Below the pieces are notes generated by a model. The model saw nothing but the letters and a program-made list of their open reading frames with translations, did not search any database and was not told the DNA's origin. A DNA stretch of 64,000 nt from positions 61,118,892 through 61,182,891 of the forward strand of contig NC_091119.1 of the NCBI RefSeq assembly GCF_040183065.1, in the 5' to 3' direction. A program made the translations under genes and the position numbers. Positions 53,601 to 63,663 of this stretch are shown piece by piece; the first letter of the stretch is position 1; every line of letters starts with the position of its first letter. Source of the stretch: Periplaneta americana. Lineage: Eukaryota; Arthropoda; Insecta; Blattodea; Blattidae.

Positions 53601-56112
53601 TTATTTCACAGAGGTAATAGATCAAGTTTAGTCAAATAAGTTTTTTTGGGACGTCCAATAATTTTGAGAATACGAAATGTAACGTGTTGCAATGCTGCAA
53701 AGAATAGCAGTGCTGCTTGAGGTCATTGCTTCGCAGTGGGGATGAGTGTAACTTTCTTATAATATTACCTACTGTAAACTTAATTTATTTTCTAAATTCA
53801 TTTATTTCTAACTTCTTTAAATACAATACCTTAAATAGAGATTGAGTTACAGAATGTGTATTTGTAATATATTATTTTGAGTTTACATCAGATGTAAAGG
53901 AATCTTTAATGGAAATAGTTTTGTTTTATAAGAATATAAATTCTTTATTATTTGTAATTACGTAAAAAGTAAAGAGATCAACAGATGCTGTGAATGTTAA
54001 GTAAGTTTCATGGTATTAAATTTATAGTTAAAGAGGCTATAGCATAATAAAGAATGTTAAAAACCAAAAAATTTGCGTAATTAATTCATGGAATACTTTA
54101 CGTTTTGATGTACAGTAATTTGATCGAAACGTATGTGATGAGACGTTTTTGTTTACATTCTCCTCTCGCAAGTCTTGCCGAGTGGATGACTGGAGTTACA
54201 CTCACCCTCACTGCAGAGCAATGACCTCAAGGAGCACTGCAACTCTTTGCAGTGTTACAACATGTTACATTTCGGATTCTCAAAACTATTGGACGTACCA
54301 AAAAACTTATTTTACAAAACTTGTTTGGATTGACTTGATTTATTACCTCTGTAAAGTAATATAATAGGTTCCCTTCTACCCTGTATCATAGGCCTATATC
54401 AAAATAAGGTGATTGTACCGCACTGTGACTGCGTGGTCTTAAGCACTATACTTCGAATGTGGCTGTATGGAACGAGCATTGGTTCGAGTCTCAGGGGAGA
54501 AGATATTTTCTTATGAAAATTCGGCTACATTATAGAACTGATGTCCACCCAACACTGTGAGAAAAACAACAAGCAGCATAATCCGGTCTAGCAAACCGGT
54601 TGGGTAGCAACGTTCCGACCATACATTATCCCGTACTGATCAATGATTGAAATTTAAATTTGAAATTATGTTTTATTTAACGACGCTCGCAAGTGCCGAG
54701 GTTATATCAGCGTCGCCGATGTGTCGGAATTTTCTCCTGCAGAAGTTCTTTTACATGCCAGTAAATCTACTGACATCAGGCTGTCGCATTTAAACACACT
54801 TAAATGCTATTGTCCTGGACCGGGATCGAACCCGCAACCTCGGGCACAGACGTCAATGATTGACCTCTGTGTTGAGGTACATGGGCGTGAGGCTAACAGT
54901 GGGCTGATAGACTTTGGCTCTATTGAGGCTGTTGCGAAACACATTTAAAATAAGAAGGTACAATTTTGTGCTCTCAATTGTACACAGAAAACATTTCTAC
55001 CAACCTTTGTATCACTGCTTCTATTTTATTTTGTTTGGTTATTTAACGATGCTGTATCAACTACGAGGTTATTTAGCGTCCATGGAATTGGTGATAGCGA
55101 GATGGATGAGGCCGAGGATTCGCCATAGATTGCCTGACATTTGCCTTATGTTTACGGAAAACCTCGGAAAAACCCAACCAGGTAATCAGCCCAAGCGGGA
55201 ATCGAACCCGCGCCCGAACGCAACTCCAGATCGGCATGCAAGTGCCTTAGCCGACTGAGCTACGCTGGTGGCTCACTGCTTCTATGGAAATTCAGCGATA
55301 ATAGTCAAGAGAGATCTTTGGAAAGACCATGTAAGGGATGAAAGGAGACGGTAATAAGTTACTAGACCCAACATGGGGAAGGTTGATGTTGATAATGACT
55401 TTCGAATTTTATTTATTATACTGTACTTCATATGCGATATTCTCGGATAAATTTATTGCTTCGTAAATACTGAATATGAACAAAATATTTTAAATAGTTT
55501 AGATGGAATTACTGTCAGTCACACCAAAGCCCAAAATAACTTCTTTGCTCCAACTGTATTTTCTTGAAAATGTTGAAATAGTAGGATTTTTACACCATCA
55601 GATAATTCTGCTTTAAATTTCATATAACGAAAAATTAAAATTAAGCATTCTATTTGAGTTTATAATATTAAGTCTGTACAGAGAATACCTAATAGGCTGA
55701 CCATACATCCCCGATTTCCGGGGGCAGTCTCCGGTTTTGAGTTGCTCTCCCCAGGGAGCAAATGTCCCTGCTTTTGTCCCCGAAAATTAATTTTGTCCCC
55801 AGAAGCTTTGATTTTGTTTCAGTAACATTTTACATATAAATATTTAAGGATCGGGATGGAACTGCTGTGATTCATGCACATTTCTGAACGCTTCTCAGTA
55901 TCAGACAGAAGAACCAGTGAGCACAGTATGGGATATTCTGCACTTTTTGAGAAGAATATAGCATTTTTGTCTTTAGTCATCTTAGCATTCGCGCTGCACG
56001 GAAGTGTTAGAACTGCTGCAGCGTCCATTTGTAAGTACTGGTACCGTTCAAAAAATGAGAAATTTTGTAACAAACCAATAGGTAAAAGTGGTATGATGTT
56101 TTTCAACATCTC

Positions 56113-56143
<31 letters not shown>

Positions 56144-59100
56144 GTTTGAAAATCCTCTCAAAATAGTGTCATTAATCATGTGACTTCCAGTCAGTAATTC
56201 ATCAGTTGAAAGAGTTTTCTCCACAATGAACTCAATCTGGTCTGATGAAAAGTAAAAAAAAAAAAAAAAAGAAAGTTGAAACAGTTAAAACTTTGTTAGG
56301 CCTACAAGTGAAAACAAACTCTCATTCCTCGTTTGAAGAACTTAGTGTGAAGCTGTATGGGAATGAACAAATGCTTAAAAAGACACATTCTTCAGACAAA
56401 TACTTGTAAAATGTGCGGGTTAGAGTTCAGTGTGCACAATATTATGTGAAAGACTTCCATGCATGCATCAGTACTGAAATTGAATCCTTAATGGCTGTGA
56501 TTATCTGTATATAGGAGTCACGTGTGTTTATACATTTAATTCAAAATGTTAAAGATATTGTACAAATTTAGTGTGCAAAGTTCTATCATTGTATCTAGTG
56601 TTACATGTATTTTCTGTAACATTTCAACGGAGAGTGACTAGGTAACCGTTTGTGGTTTTTCTTGAAATTGCTGATGTCCCCTGCTGGACCATAAAAAATC
56701 TGGTCAGCCTAAATTAACATAAGATACTAGTCAAGATTTGGTTATTATCACTTAAAATGAAGTTCCTACAAGTCCCTGCTAACGTTATTTATATGTTCCA
56801 GTAGGCAATATAGCTTACCTGAACAGTAGCTTTGGGGAACCAGGCCATAGCTACAAACAACTTTTCCTTCCAATTCAGACCAGCACCAGATGCGATTAAG
56901 ACAGACACTGCTAAGCGTACCTAGTAGAAAATAAAATAATATTTTATAAGTTGCTATTACGTTCACATAATTCACATTAGTCACAAAACAAAGGTAAACA
57001 CAAAATTATAAAGAGGTGGAAAAATTCAAATATCTTGGAGCAACAGTAACAAATATAAATGATACTCGGGAGGAAATTAAACACAGAATAAATATGGGAA
57101 ATGCCTGTTATTATTCGGTTGAGAAGCTTTTATCATCCAGTCTGCTGTCAAAAAATCTGAAAGTTAGAATTTGTAGAATAGTTATATTACCGGTTATTCT
57201 TTATGGTTGTGAAACTTGGACTCTCACTTTGAGAGAGGAACATAGGTTAAGGGTGTTTGAGAATAAGGTGCTTAGGAAAATATTTGGGGCTAAGAGGGAT
57301 GAAGTTACAGGAGAATGGAGAAAGTTACACAACACAGAACTACACGCATTGTATTCTTCACCAGTCATAATTAGGAACATTAAATCCAGACGTTTGAGAT
57401 GGACAGGGCATGTAGCACGTATGGGCGAATCCAGAAATGCATATAGAGTGTTAGTTGGGAGGCCGGAGGGAAAAAGACCTTTGGGGAGGCCGAGACGTAG
57501 ATGGAAGGATAATATTAAAATGGATTTGAGGGAGGTGGGATATGATGATAGAGACTGGATTGGTCTTGCTCAGGATAGGGACCTATGGCGGGCTTATGTG
57601 AGGGTGGCAATGAACCTCCGGGTTCCTTAAAAGCCAGTAAGTAAGTAAGACACAAAAGCTCGCACTCTTACTTATTAGAGGCAAAATAGCTTTGTCGTTT
57701 AGCCTAATTTTAAATAGTTTGCAGATATTGTTACACATACATAATTTAAATATTTACGAGTGTCAAAAATATCTAGTTTCCTGTCGTTACATAGGCTATA
57801 TACTATTAATGTTGTTGTATACAGGGTGTAAGGGGTATAAGTGCCATTATTTTAACTGATGATTATTCATGCCATAAGGAAGAAAGAATGTCCTTACAAT
57901 TTTTTTCTGATAGCAATATTTAACTAATTATTAAAGTTTACAATATTAGGCGTTTGACAACATTGCTGGATGGGGAGGAGGGAGTTTAGAAGTACACAGT
58001 ACAATCGGGTACAGACATACGGGTACAAAACAGACGCTCTGTTCTAATGCTGGAGCGGACCAAGACAATACTGTTGTTTACATAAAACGAGCAGCAAATA
58101 CAAACCTCCAATCTCATTAATAGAACATTATGGTAAATTTACATCTTATGTAACAATATTGCTCCATTTTTTAATTGTACGTCTAAAAAGTAAACAATGG
58201 TTTTCTGCACAAAATCACACGGACTTTTTTTCTAATGCAACATTTTAATCTCTCCCGCTTCCGTAAAGCAGTATCATTTTTAAACAAATTTCTGGTTGTG
58301 TGATTTTCGAAACGGGATAAGAGATTTCTAGTTTCTAATAATCGTTGAGAAACTGCTAAAAAGTTCGCCGATTAGGTAATCTTCTTTGAGGAAAACGTTG
58401 CCGGTACATTCTTCTTGCCTCACTTGAATTACGACTTTCCCCATAAATTAATAATATGATATTCCTAAACTGTGAATGACATTGTCGAATACTCTGTACT
58501 ACTACCATCCGCTCTGCAGTAGAGCTTTGGACAGGGAGCTTGAACTCAGCTGACGTACGTACGTACGTCTGTGCAGAGTACCGCCTGATGAACACGTTAC
58601 AAAGTCTCTCACGCTAGAATATTAACAAATTTAAGCATGCATTTTTATTTAATTTTACGAAAACGTAATAGAACACACAACTATTTATTTAAACTAATAT
58701 TAACTCTTTGCTAGATATATCTACTGATGTAAATGTTTTCGTAATTTTAGTAACGATATAAGCAGTAAATCGCAAATAAAATAAGGAAAGAAATATTTTT
58801 TTTATGGGAAAACTATCGAGTTTTGACCCTATGTTGTAGGGGCATTTTTTGATCCTGTAGACCGTCCCCGACGACAGTGGCGTAGTCAGACTAATTATTT
58901 TGGGTAGGCCAGATATGCGGGGTTTAGAAAGTACCTGACCCATCTCCTAACAACACCCCTGCCATCAACTCTCTTGAAACTCGTTCTCGGAGGCCTTATT
59001 TAATAACATGAAAAATTATGATACACAGTCATGCAAGGCATACTTATACAAACGCTTCATAAGTTGAACTGGAGCCGTCAAGATTTCCTAGCAACGAATC

Positions 59101-61617
59101 TGTCGATCATTGATGATGGGTCCTTCGACATATCCTAACTTTTTTCCCTCTTGATGGATAAAATTGCTAGATCACAGATACTGTAGCCCCTTAAAGTTAA
59201 TACATTTACAGTGACTCTCATAAACATTCGGTTTTCATGTAATTTTATTTTTCTTTCAAATGCTAGACATAATATAATATTTTATCACAATTGTTTCATG
59301 TGGGGATATTTAAACTGAATATAATTTACAAAAAAAATTAGACATATTTATATTGTTAACTAAATATTAAAAAAATCATATTTGAAAATGGGGAATTTTA
59401 TAGGCAGTCATAAACATTCGGTTTTCTGCCTTTCTTTGGTGCTGCTCTTATTTACCTTTCATCAATATTTAGTTGGATAGCCCTTATTGCGCAAAACAGC
59501 GTTCAAACGCCTTGGCATACTCGAAACTATCTTCTTTGTGCAGTTGGAACTAATTCTCCCCCATTCTTCCTTTAATCTTCTTTTCAGTTCCTGAACTGAG
59601 GAAAGTGGTGTTGCATGCAGCCTGCTGTCTAGTTTTTTCAATTGGATTCAAATCCGGGGATTGCGCCGGGTTTGAATCACTTTAGGACAATTAAATAATA
59701 ACCAAGACCACACATCATAAGCTTTGTGTCTAGGATCATTGTCTTGATAATATTTAAATGTGTCCTGTATCCCTAGTTTCTCTGCACTTCGTCGCAAATG
59801 CCCTTTCAATATACGTAAATACTGCTTGCTATCCATGATGCCGTCTATAAACGATAATTCTCCCACACCAGCTGAAGAAATGCAACCCCACACGAGCACA
59901 CTGCCACCTTTATGTTTCACAGTTGGTCGGAGATTGTTTTTCTGCAGTTCTGTATTTGGTTTGCGCCACACAATTAGGCCTATTCGTCCATCAGATCGTC
60001 TGCAAAGATGACATCATTCCACCAATTGTCTTCCTTCCCAATACGGTCTCTTGCAAAATGCAGCCTACTCTTTCTGTTTACTTTATTCACCAACGATTTT
60101 TCCTGGTTACTCTTCCGTTGTAACCTGCATCTTTAAGCGTCCTGCTTACTGTCGATGGACTGATATTTTTATTCCAATCCTCGTCAACTTCTGCTGCAAT
60201 GTGTACTGCACTTAATGTCGCTTCTTTTTTTTTTTTTTACCTTTCTGATTATGGCACGTTCTTCTTTTTCACTTAATTATTTTGGGCGCCCTGGTGGTGG
60301 TATCAATTCAACCCTGTCGTTATTTTTATACCTCCGTATTATATCACCGACAGTACTCTTGGGGATATTCACAATTTCAGTAATCTCTGTATATTTACGC
60401 CCTTTTGCATGATGAAATATGCAAAGCTGTCGTTGTTCAAATGTGGTACTTTTACTTTTCCTACCCATTCTCTTTAACTAGCAGTAAACACAAGCAATAC
60501 ACAACTGATCAGATGAGAGATCTTCGTAATACTGATTGCGTACCGAGTCTTACAAGTTAGTAGTGCTGGTGGAAGGGGTGAAACCGAATGTTTATGGCGG
60601 ATGCCTTACTCTCACTCTTTCACTTAAGTAATGTTACTTCGTTTTTAATACATTCAAGGCATGTATGGTTATTTTTATATTGTACTAGGAATAGAAATAC
60701 ATGTTTTGGAACGAATTAACGCAACTATATTTTAAATTGTGTCTGCTAAATTAGGCTCCAGAGATAAAACTATGAGAAAACCGAATGTTTATGAGAGTCA
60801 CTGTATATCTCCCCTTTGAGTTGATTTAGAATGAACTGTTAAAAAGTGGCAGCATGCAAAACAAAATATAGTCACTCAGAATAGAATATTTAGGTATCAA
60901 TCAATTTATATTTTTCGTACCACTATTTTTGAAAACACCTGGCCCTGTCACCGATGGTACGTTTAGGAGAGTCAATATTTGGCTGAAATGCTCTGTCGGC
61001 TGCTTCATAGCTTATGTCGGTACAACAAGATCTGGAGGGAAAATCTTTACTTACAGTTTTGGCTGCTGCCACTCGATGATGTTGGATTTTCATCATTACA
61101 AGTTTTTAATTTCTTTACTGTATTCTGTTCACCTCCTGAGTTCCCCTGAAGCCAGCACTTTAACATTCATCATCATCATGAACAGGTTCGTTTTAGGTCA
61201 AAATGCCCTGTGAAGGTGAACCTAGCGAAGATGGTTTTGGTCTTTCCACCGATGTTTTGGTCGTCCTTGATCTCGATGTCCTGTCGGAGCGTACTGGAAT
61301 TTTGGGAGTCTAGCACTTCAACATTATTCTGATGTAACACAGTCGCACTGAACACACACAGAACAATATAAAATCTGACCGATCCTATAACAATGTCACC
61401 ACCACACTCGGAACCTGAACTAAACACTAACATCGCAATGGGTCAGATAAACAGCAAAATATAATTAACTAAATCAGTGTTGCCGATGTCAGTGTTGCCA
61501 CACGCGTAATTATGCAACTGTAACAAATTTTAATCTTATGAAAGTACAATCATAATACCATATAGAGATAATTTATGCAAAAGTGGCAGAATTTTACATT
61601 TACCTCTATAGAATATG

Positions 61618-61653
<36 letters not shown>

Positions 61654-62776
61654 CATAATCGTGAAGAGATTACATTAAAGGAAGATGTTTGTTTTTGCCG
61701 CACACTACTGTACAAAAGAGAAAGAGAAATATGCATCAACAATGTGTTGGTTTGACCGTCTGACGTTAGCGATTGTCGACCGCATGCACAAAACCATGTT
61801 AAATGATAAATCGGTAATAATCAGTGACTCATAGCTTACCAATTAAATAAAACAAGATTTAATAGTGGGTTATAGTTAATCAGGCTCCTTGTATCGGGAG
61901 TTTGGAAACGACAATCAACAAAACAAAATTACACTTTTCGACGCATTTTTTACTTCTTATCTTAATTCTATCGGTTGTAACTATTGCTCTGTTGAGTGTT
62001 TTCCCTAAAAAAGAAAACCACACAAAAATTCGCAAATTTTTTGGGTGGGCCTGGGCCCACCTGGCCCACCCGCTGGCTACGCCACTGCCCGACGACTGTT
62101 AAAAGGACGGTACTTATACCCCTTACATTCTGTATAGTTGTTGTTAGCAATAGGCAATATGTTCCCAGCTTTCTTACATCACGTAGGAGAAGTTTACCCA
62201 GGTTAGAGCAAGAAAGACATCATTCTAGTAGCATAGGGCCTACATCCAAGAATACAAAGAAGAAGTGAACGATTCGAATACATCAGACTTCAGTTTCAGT
62301 GATGATACAAAACTGTTAACATTAAAATACAGATCATACCAATAAATAATATCTGATATAACAATGAAATGATACGTACAACAATGAAAATTATTATTTT
62401 TAAACACTCAATACGTTGCACATCGGCGGTAAAGGCGCGGTGGCGTCCCGGTTGACGTCACAAAAGTTACTCTCTTGGCAAATTATCGGATTTTTCCCCA
62501 TAATCTTCTTATTTAATTATTTTAGAATCTAACAACACACACATTTTATGTTTCTTTCATACTGGTATTTTAAATCACTGTATGAAAACCACAAACTCTT
62601 CTTAGGAATAATTTACTGTTCCTAGTACGTACCGTTACTGCAACGCTCAGACATGCAATACCGAGACCAACACTTCGAGGGTCGAGCAATTTTAAGTCTA
62701 CTGCCGATCCTATCAGTCCGAACAGGATCGGCTGGAAGATTGTCCACAGCACTTCGAAGTTGCTTCCTACAGGAGT
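47401..62776 (-). CDS. SLC9B2: SLC9B/NHA-type sodium-proton antiporter, last three coding exons (partial)
   Basis: NHA proteins are CPA2-type membrane antiporters that exchange Na+ or Li+ for H+. Exons at 62776-62633, 56920-56819 and 47682-47401 join in phase 0 to give 175 C-terminal residues. Marks include FEVLWTIFQPILFGLIGSAV, VSVLIASGAGLNWKEKLFVA, MAWFPKATVQAAIGPIAYD and VITAPIGAISITLIGPRLL, closely like mammalian NHA2 (SLC9B2). The paired Asp residues of the transport site lie in upstream exons beyond the window. Hydrophobic segments in exons 1 and 3 of this set are membrane helices. The tail after GPRLL is about 46 residues, acidic then Cys-containing (EEEPVCDCERPT), and should be cytosolic. 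Introns of 5.7 and 9.1 kb are packed with transposons. Confidence 0.93.
48279..48410 (+). repeat. Tandem duplication of ~65 bp
   Basis: GGCAGGGGCTGAAGTAGACA with AAGGAGATACTTAGTATCGC is followed directly by GCAGGGGCTGAAGCAGACGA with AAGGAGATACCGGTACTTTA: two diverged copies side by side. Confidence 0.75.
48866..49138 (+). mobile_element. tRNA-derived SINE, GAGCCACC family, with target duplication
   Basis: The head is AGCCACCAGCGCAATTCAGT with B box GGGATCGATTCC. The body has GATTATCTGGTTGGGTTTTT and TCGGACTCATCTTGTCAAAT, and the end is CGTCGTTAAATAACCAAGTA plus an A run. ATCGTCAA at 48858-48865 and 49138-49145 is the target duplication. Confidence 0.88.
49540..49790. repeat. Large hairpin (two ~75-bp arms) inside a mariner relic
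   Basis: Left arm: ATTCTGCAGTGCTTGGGAAA, AGTCAGTTTCCACAAA and GATAATTTATTGACAACTTA. The right arm is its close complement, starting TAAGTTGTCAATAAATTATC and ending GACTGCAGAATTATA. The spacer is about 90 bp. It interrupts the mariner transposase just before PPLLEEIPLR. Confidence 0.82.
50395..50535 (+). repeat. Dispersed repeat ending GACAGTTGACTAAACAAC (copy 2)
   Basis: It shares GGGAAAGGAACTGGCCACCT and CGGACAGTTGACTAAACAAC with 46305-46435. Confidence 0.65.
50870..51430 (+). mobile_element. Tc1-like deletion derivative (561 bp)
   Basis: Inverted ends CAGTGGTGTTCAAATTAGTA and complement of CAGTAGTGTCCAAATTAACG are flanked by TA (50868-50869, 51431-51432). The 3' part encodes NPVENLWAVMEKRMKK, the Tc1-type NP-E box with the catalytic Glu, and TTKEK, in the plus orientation. 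The front two-thirds of the transposase is missing. Confidence 0.88.
51433..51904. other. NHA intron stretch, nothing recognised
   Basis: No element ends or frames of note. Confidence 0.3.
51905..52130. repeat. Inverted repeat pair (~40-bp arms)
   Basis: AACTTAAAATTGTTTAACGA then CACGTTAAAAGTGTTA (51915-51950) is mirrored by TAACACTTTTAATGTGTTGT and TAAACAATTTTAAGTT (52073-52110). The 120-bp spacer includes GACAGCCCGTTTCGATGCTG. It may be a small foldback element or a decayed tail pair. Confidence 0.7.
52131..53160. other. NHA intron stretch with a GAA-rich microsatellite
   Basis: A purine-rich (GAA)n tract lies at 52611-52645. The remainder is AT-rich and unrecognised. Confidence 0.4.
53161..53283 (+). 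mobile_element. tRNA-derived SINE, GAGCCACC family, 3'-truncated
   Basis: The head GAGCCACCGGCATAGCTCGT and B box GGGTTCAATTCCC are followed by GCTGATTACCTGGTTGGGAT, and it breaks off after TTCGAGGTTTTC. The distal half of the family is absent. Confidence 0.75.
53284..53577. other. NHA intron stretch, nothing recognised
   Basis: Short AT-rich spacer between a SINE and the long-inverted-repeat element. Confidence 0.3.
53578..54383. mobile_element. Long-inverted-repeat element with TA duplication (806 bp)
   Basis: The two outer ~190 bp are inverted copies: AAGGGAACCTAGTACATTAT, CAGAGGTAATAGATCAAG, TTTTGAGAATACGAAATGTA and AGGTCATTGCTTCGCAGTG on the left pair with the right end through the complement of GAGTGTAACTCCAG. 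TA lies outside both ends (53576-53577, 54384-54385), and the tips read CATGTTGAAGGGA and CAGGGTAGAAGGGA. This fits a Tc1/mariner-type element with long repeats that lost its transposase. Confidence 0.82.
54418..54640 (+). mobile_element. tRNA-derived SINE, CGCACTGTGACTGCG family
   Basis: The head is ACCGCACTGTGACTGCGTGG with B box GGTTCGAGTCTC. The body has TTATGAAAATTCGGCTACAT and CCGGTCTAGCAAACCGGTTG. It is a distinct SINE type, with one copy in the window. Confidence 0.7.
54655..54850 (-). mobile_element. tRNA-derived SINE, third copy of the 14392 family, truncated head
   Basis: Reading the plus strand: TTATGTTTTATTTAACGACG, TTATATCAGCGTCGCCGATG, CAGTAAATCTACTGACATCA, TTTAAACACACTTAAATGC and GGGATCGAACCCGCAACC. 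The A-box end of the tRNA head is missing at about 54850. Confidence 0.78.
55025..55273 (-). mobile_element. tRNA-derived SINE, GAGCCACC family, with 12-bp target duplication
   Basis: CACTGCTTCTAT at 55013-55024 and 55274-55285 flanks it exactly. Reading the minus strand: head GCCACCAGCGTAGCTCAGTC, B box GGGTTCGATTCCC, then CTGATTACCTGGTTGGGTTT and AATAACCTCGTAGTTGATAC. Confidence 0.9.
55286..55691. other. NHA intron stretch, nothing recognised
   Basis: AT-rich DNA between a SINE and a hAT-like element. Confidence 0.3.
55692..56715 (+). mobile_element. hAT-like deletion derivative
   Basis: Ends TAGGCTGACCATACATCC and complement of TAGGCTGACCAGATTTTT are inverted repeats of 11 bp plus partial matches. 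Subterminal CCCCGG- and GTCCC-rich stretches occur at both ends. Around 56195-56290 the plus strand encodes PVSNSSVERVFSTMNSIWSD, the hAT C-terminal dimerisation motif, then LLGLQVKTNSHSSFEEL after an A run. A runs at 56114-56140 and 56254-56270 lie inside. I could not match an 8-bp duplication. Confidence 0.72.
56819..56920 (-). CDS. SLC9B2: NHA antiporter exon (second from last)
   Basis: The acceptor TTTTCTACTAG ends at 56921 and the donor GTAAGC starts at 56818. Its 34 codons read VRLAVSVLIASGAGLNWKEK then LFVAMAWFPKATVQ, the most conserved block of the family. A LINE insertion starts 86 bp upstream, at 57006. Confidence 0.94.
57006..57649 (+). mobile_element. LINE 3' part with TAAG tail (copy 3 of 3), with target duplication
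   Basis: A 204-codon frame (57016-57630, ending at the natural stop) encodes EKFKYLGATVTNINDTREEI, VILPVILYGCETWTLTLREE, RVFENKVLRKIFGAKRDEVT and RRLRWTGHVARMGESRNAYR to MNLRVP: the region after RT. It is uninterrupted, so it looks young. Target duplication ACACAAAA lies at 56998-57005 and 57650-57657. It sits 86 bp upstream of the NHA exon at 56819-56920, antisense to the gene. Confidence 0.9.
57658..57819. other. Short NHA intron spacer
   Basis: It separates the LINE target duplication from the mariner nest. Nothing is recognised. Confidence 0.3.
59209..60803 (-). mobile_element. Tc1-like element with IR/DR ends, innermost of the nest
   Basis: The 1,595-bp element has TA on both sides (59207-59208, 60804-60805) and outer ends CAGTGACTCTCATAAACATT. 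The motif TCATAAACATTCGGTTTTC occurs twice per end: 59218-59236 and 59408-59426 on the left, mirrored at about 60580-60596 and 60775-60793 on the right. This is the IR/DR layout of Sleeping Beauty-like Tc1 elements. The minus-strand transposase has a paired-type N-terminus (60468 on: MGRKSKSTTFEQRQLCIFHH, GDIIRRYKNND, PPPGRPK), VLVWGCISSAGVGE, YYQDNDPRHKA and SPDLNPIE with DD34E spacing. At least one stop (after GRPK), a homopolymer-run frame change and another before SPDLNPIE break it. Confidence 0.94.
61623..61649. repeat. (TA)n microsatellite
   Basis: About 13 TA units inside the hAT element. Confidence 0.9.
62134..62632. other. NHA intron between the nest and an exon
   Basis: Nothing is recognised apart from the splice donor at 62632. 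Confidence 0.3.
62633..62776 (-). CDS. SLC9B2: NHA antiporter exon (third from last)
   Basis: The acceptor TTTTGCTTACAG ends at 62777 and the donor GTACGT starts at 62632; the 48 codons are in phase 0. The exon begins TPVGSNFEVLWTIFQPILFG and ends RSVGLGIACLSVAVT. A mariner-like element begins 78 bp upstream, in the preceding intron. Confidence 0.93.
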
Positions 62777-62853
62777 CTGTAAGCAAAACAAAGCAATTTT
62801 ACTTTCTCGCTATACTAAGTAATTAGTAAATGGAATATTTATAATTGGAACTA

Positions 62854-63661
62854 CAGAGCGATCCAAAAGTCGCACATATTAAAATTACAGTGTACCGGTA
62901 TATATTGAGTAGTGCAGCTGAAAAGAGCTAACGGCTACCGCTAGATAGCATCATGGGTATTAACAGCAACAAACCTAGACGTCATTGTGATGTGTATGTA
63001 TACACTGACGCTTGCAGTAGTCCTTTGTTTATTGCTCGGCAAACATATCGTTTTCCCAAGAGCAACGAGTTTTCATTGCTGAACATTATTTTTCCAGTCC
63101 GTCTTATGCACGTGTTTTAGACGAATTTCGTAGGCATTATCCGGATGTGGCAGTGCCTACAATTCGACCATAACGAGATCAATCGCTCGTTTTAGGGAAT
63201 GTAAATCAGCGCTTCTTGACAATGATGTAACGGGATTGTTGGTTCCAGCAGGACAGTGCCACATCTAATGAAACCATGCAGTTTTTGCGCGAGTTTTTTG
63301 GTGAACGTATTATTTCTCAAGGATTATGGCCCCCATGTTCCCCCGATTTGACGTCCCCAGATTTCTTTCTGTGGGGTCATCTTAAAGGAAGGGTATACAA
63401 AAACAGGCCGCACACTCTGGAGGAGCTAAAGAGGAACATAACAACGGAGATTAACAACATCAGTGTACCTAAAAAAAATGGCTGCAGACTTTGTAAAAAG
63501 AGTTCGTACATGCATTACTCAAAGGGGCTACCATTTTCAGCATATGTTGTGAAAAATGATGTAACTCATGTAAAAAGTGATGTAAGTAAACGTGATAAAT
63601 TCATCTTTATAAATATATGTGAACGTATTATTAAGATGTGCGCGACTTTTGGATCGCTCTG
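62854..63661 (+). mobile_element. mariner-like deletion derivative (808 bp)
   Basis: Inverted ends CAGAGCGATCCAAAAGTCGC are flanked by TA (62852-62853, 63662-63663). The plus strand encodes FSQEQRVFIAEHYFSSPSYA, RVLDEFRRHYPDVAVP (N-terminal HTH, 63055-63165), then after an internal deletion WFQQDSATSNETMQFLREFF, GLWPPCSPDLTSPDFFLWG and VYKNRPHTLEELKRNI. The first catalytic Asp region is lost, so it is inactive. The frame at 63276-63677 is its C-terminal part. It lies in the NHA intron, 78 bp from an exon. Confidence 0.92.
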
Positions 63662-63663
63662 TA

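Larger units (their letters stand above)
58875..62087. mobile_element. hAT element inserted in the mariner, middle of the nest
   Basis: Ends CAGTGGCGTAGTCAGACT and complement of CAGTGGCGTAGCCAGCGG are flanked by a perfect 8-bp duplication CCCGACGA (58867-58874, 62088-62095). Its own length is about 1.6 kb after removing the Tc1. No hAT transposase is clearly recognisable, so it is probably non-autonomous. The 85-codon minus-strand frame at 61176-61433 is unassigned. Confidence 0.92.
57822..62132 (-). mobile_element. mariner-like element, outermost of a three-level nest
   Basis: Inverted ends CAGGGTGTAAGGGGTATAAG and complement of CAGAATGTAAGGGGTATAAG are flanked by TA (57820-57821, 62133-62134). 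Without the hAT inside, it is about 1.09 kb. On the minus strand, 58595-58356 reads SQFRNIILLIYGESRNSSEA then RRMYRQRFPQRRLPNRRTF, the N-terminal helix-turn-helix of a mariner-type transposase. The catalytic region is absent, so it is a deletion derivative. Confidence 0.88.
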
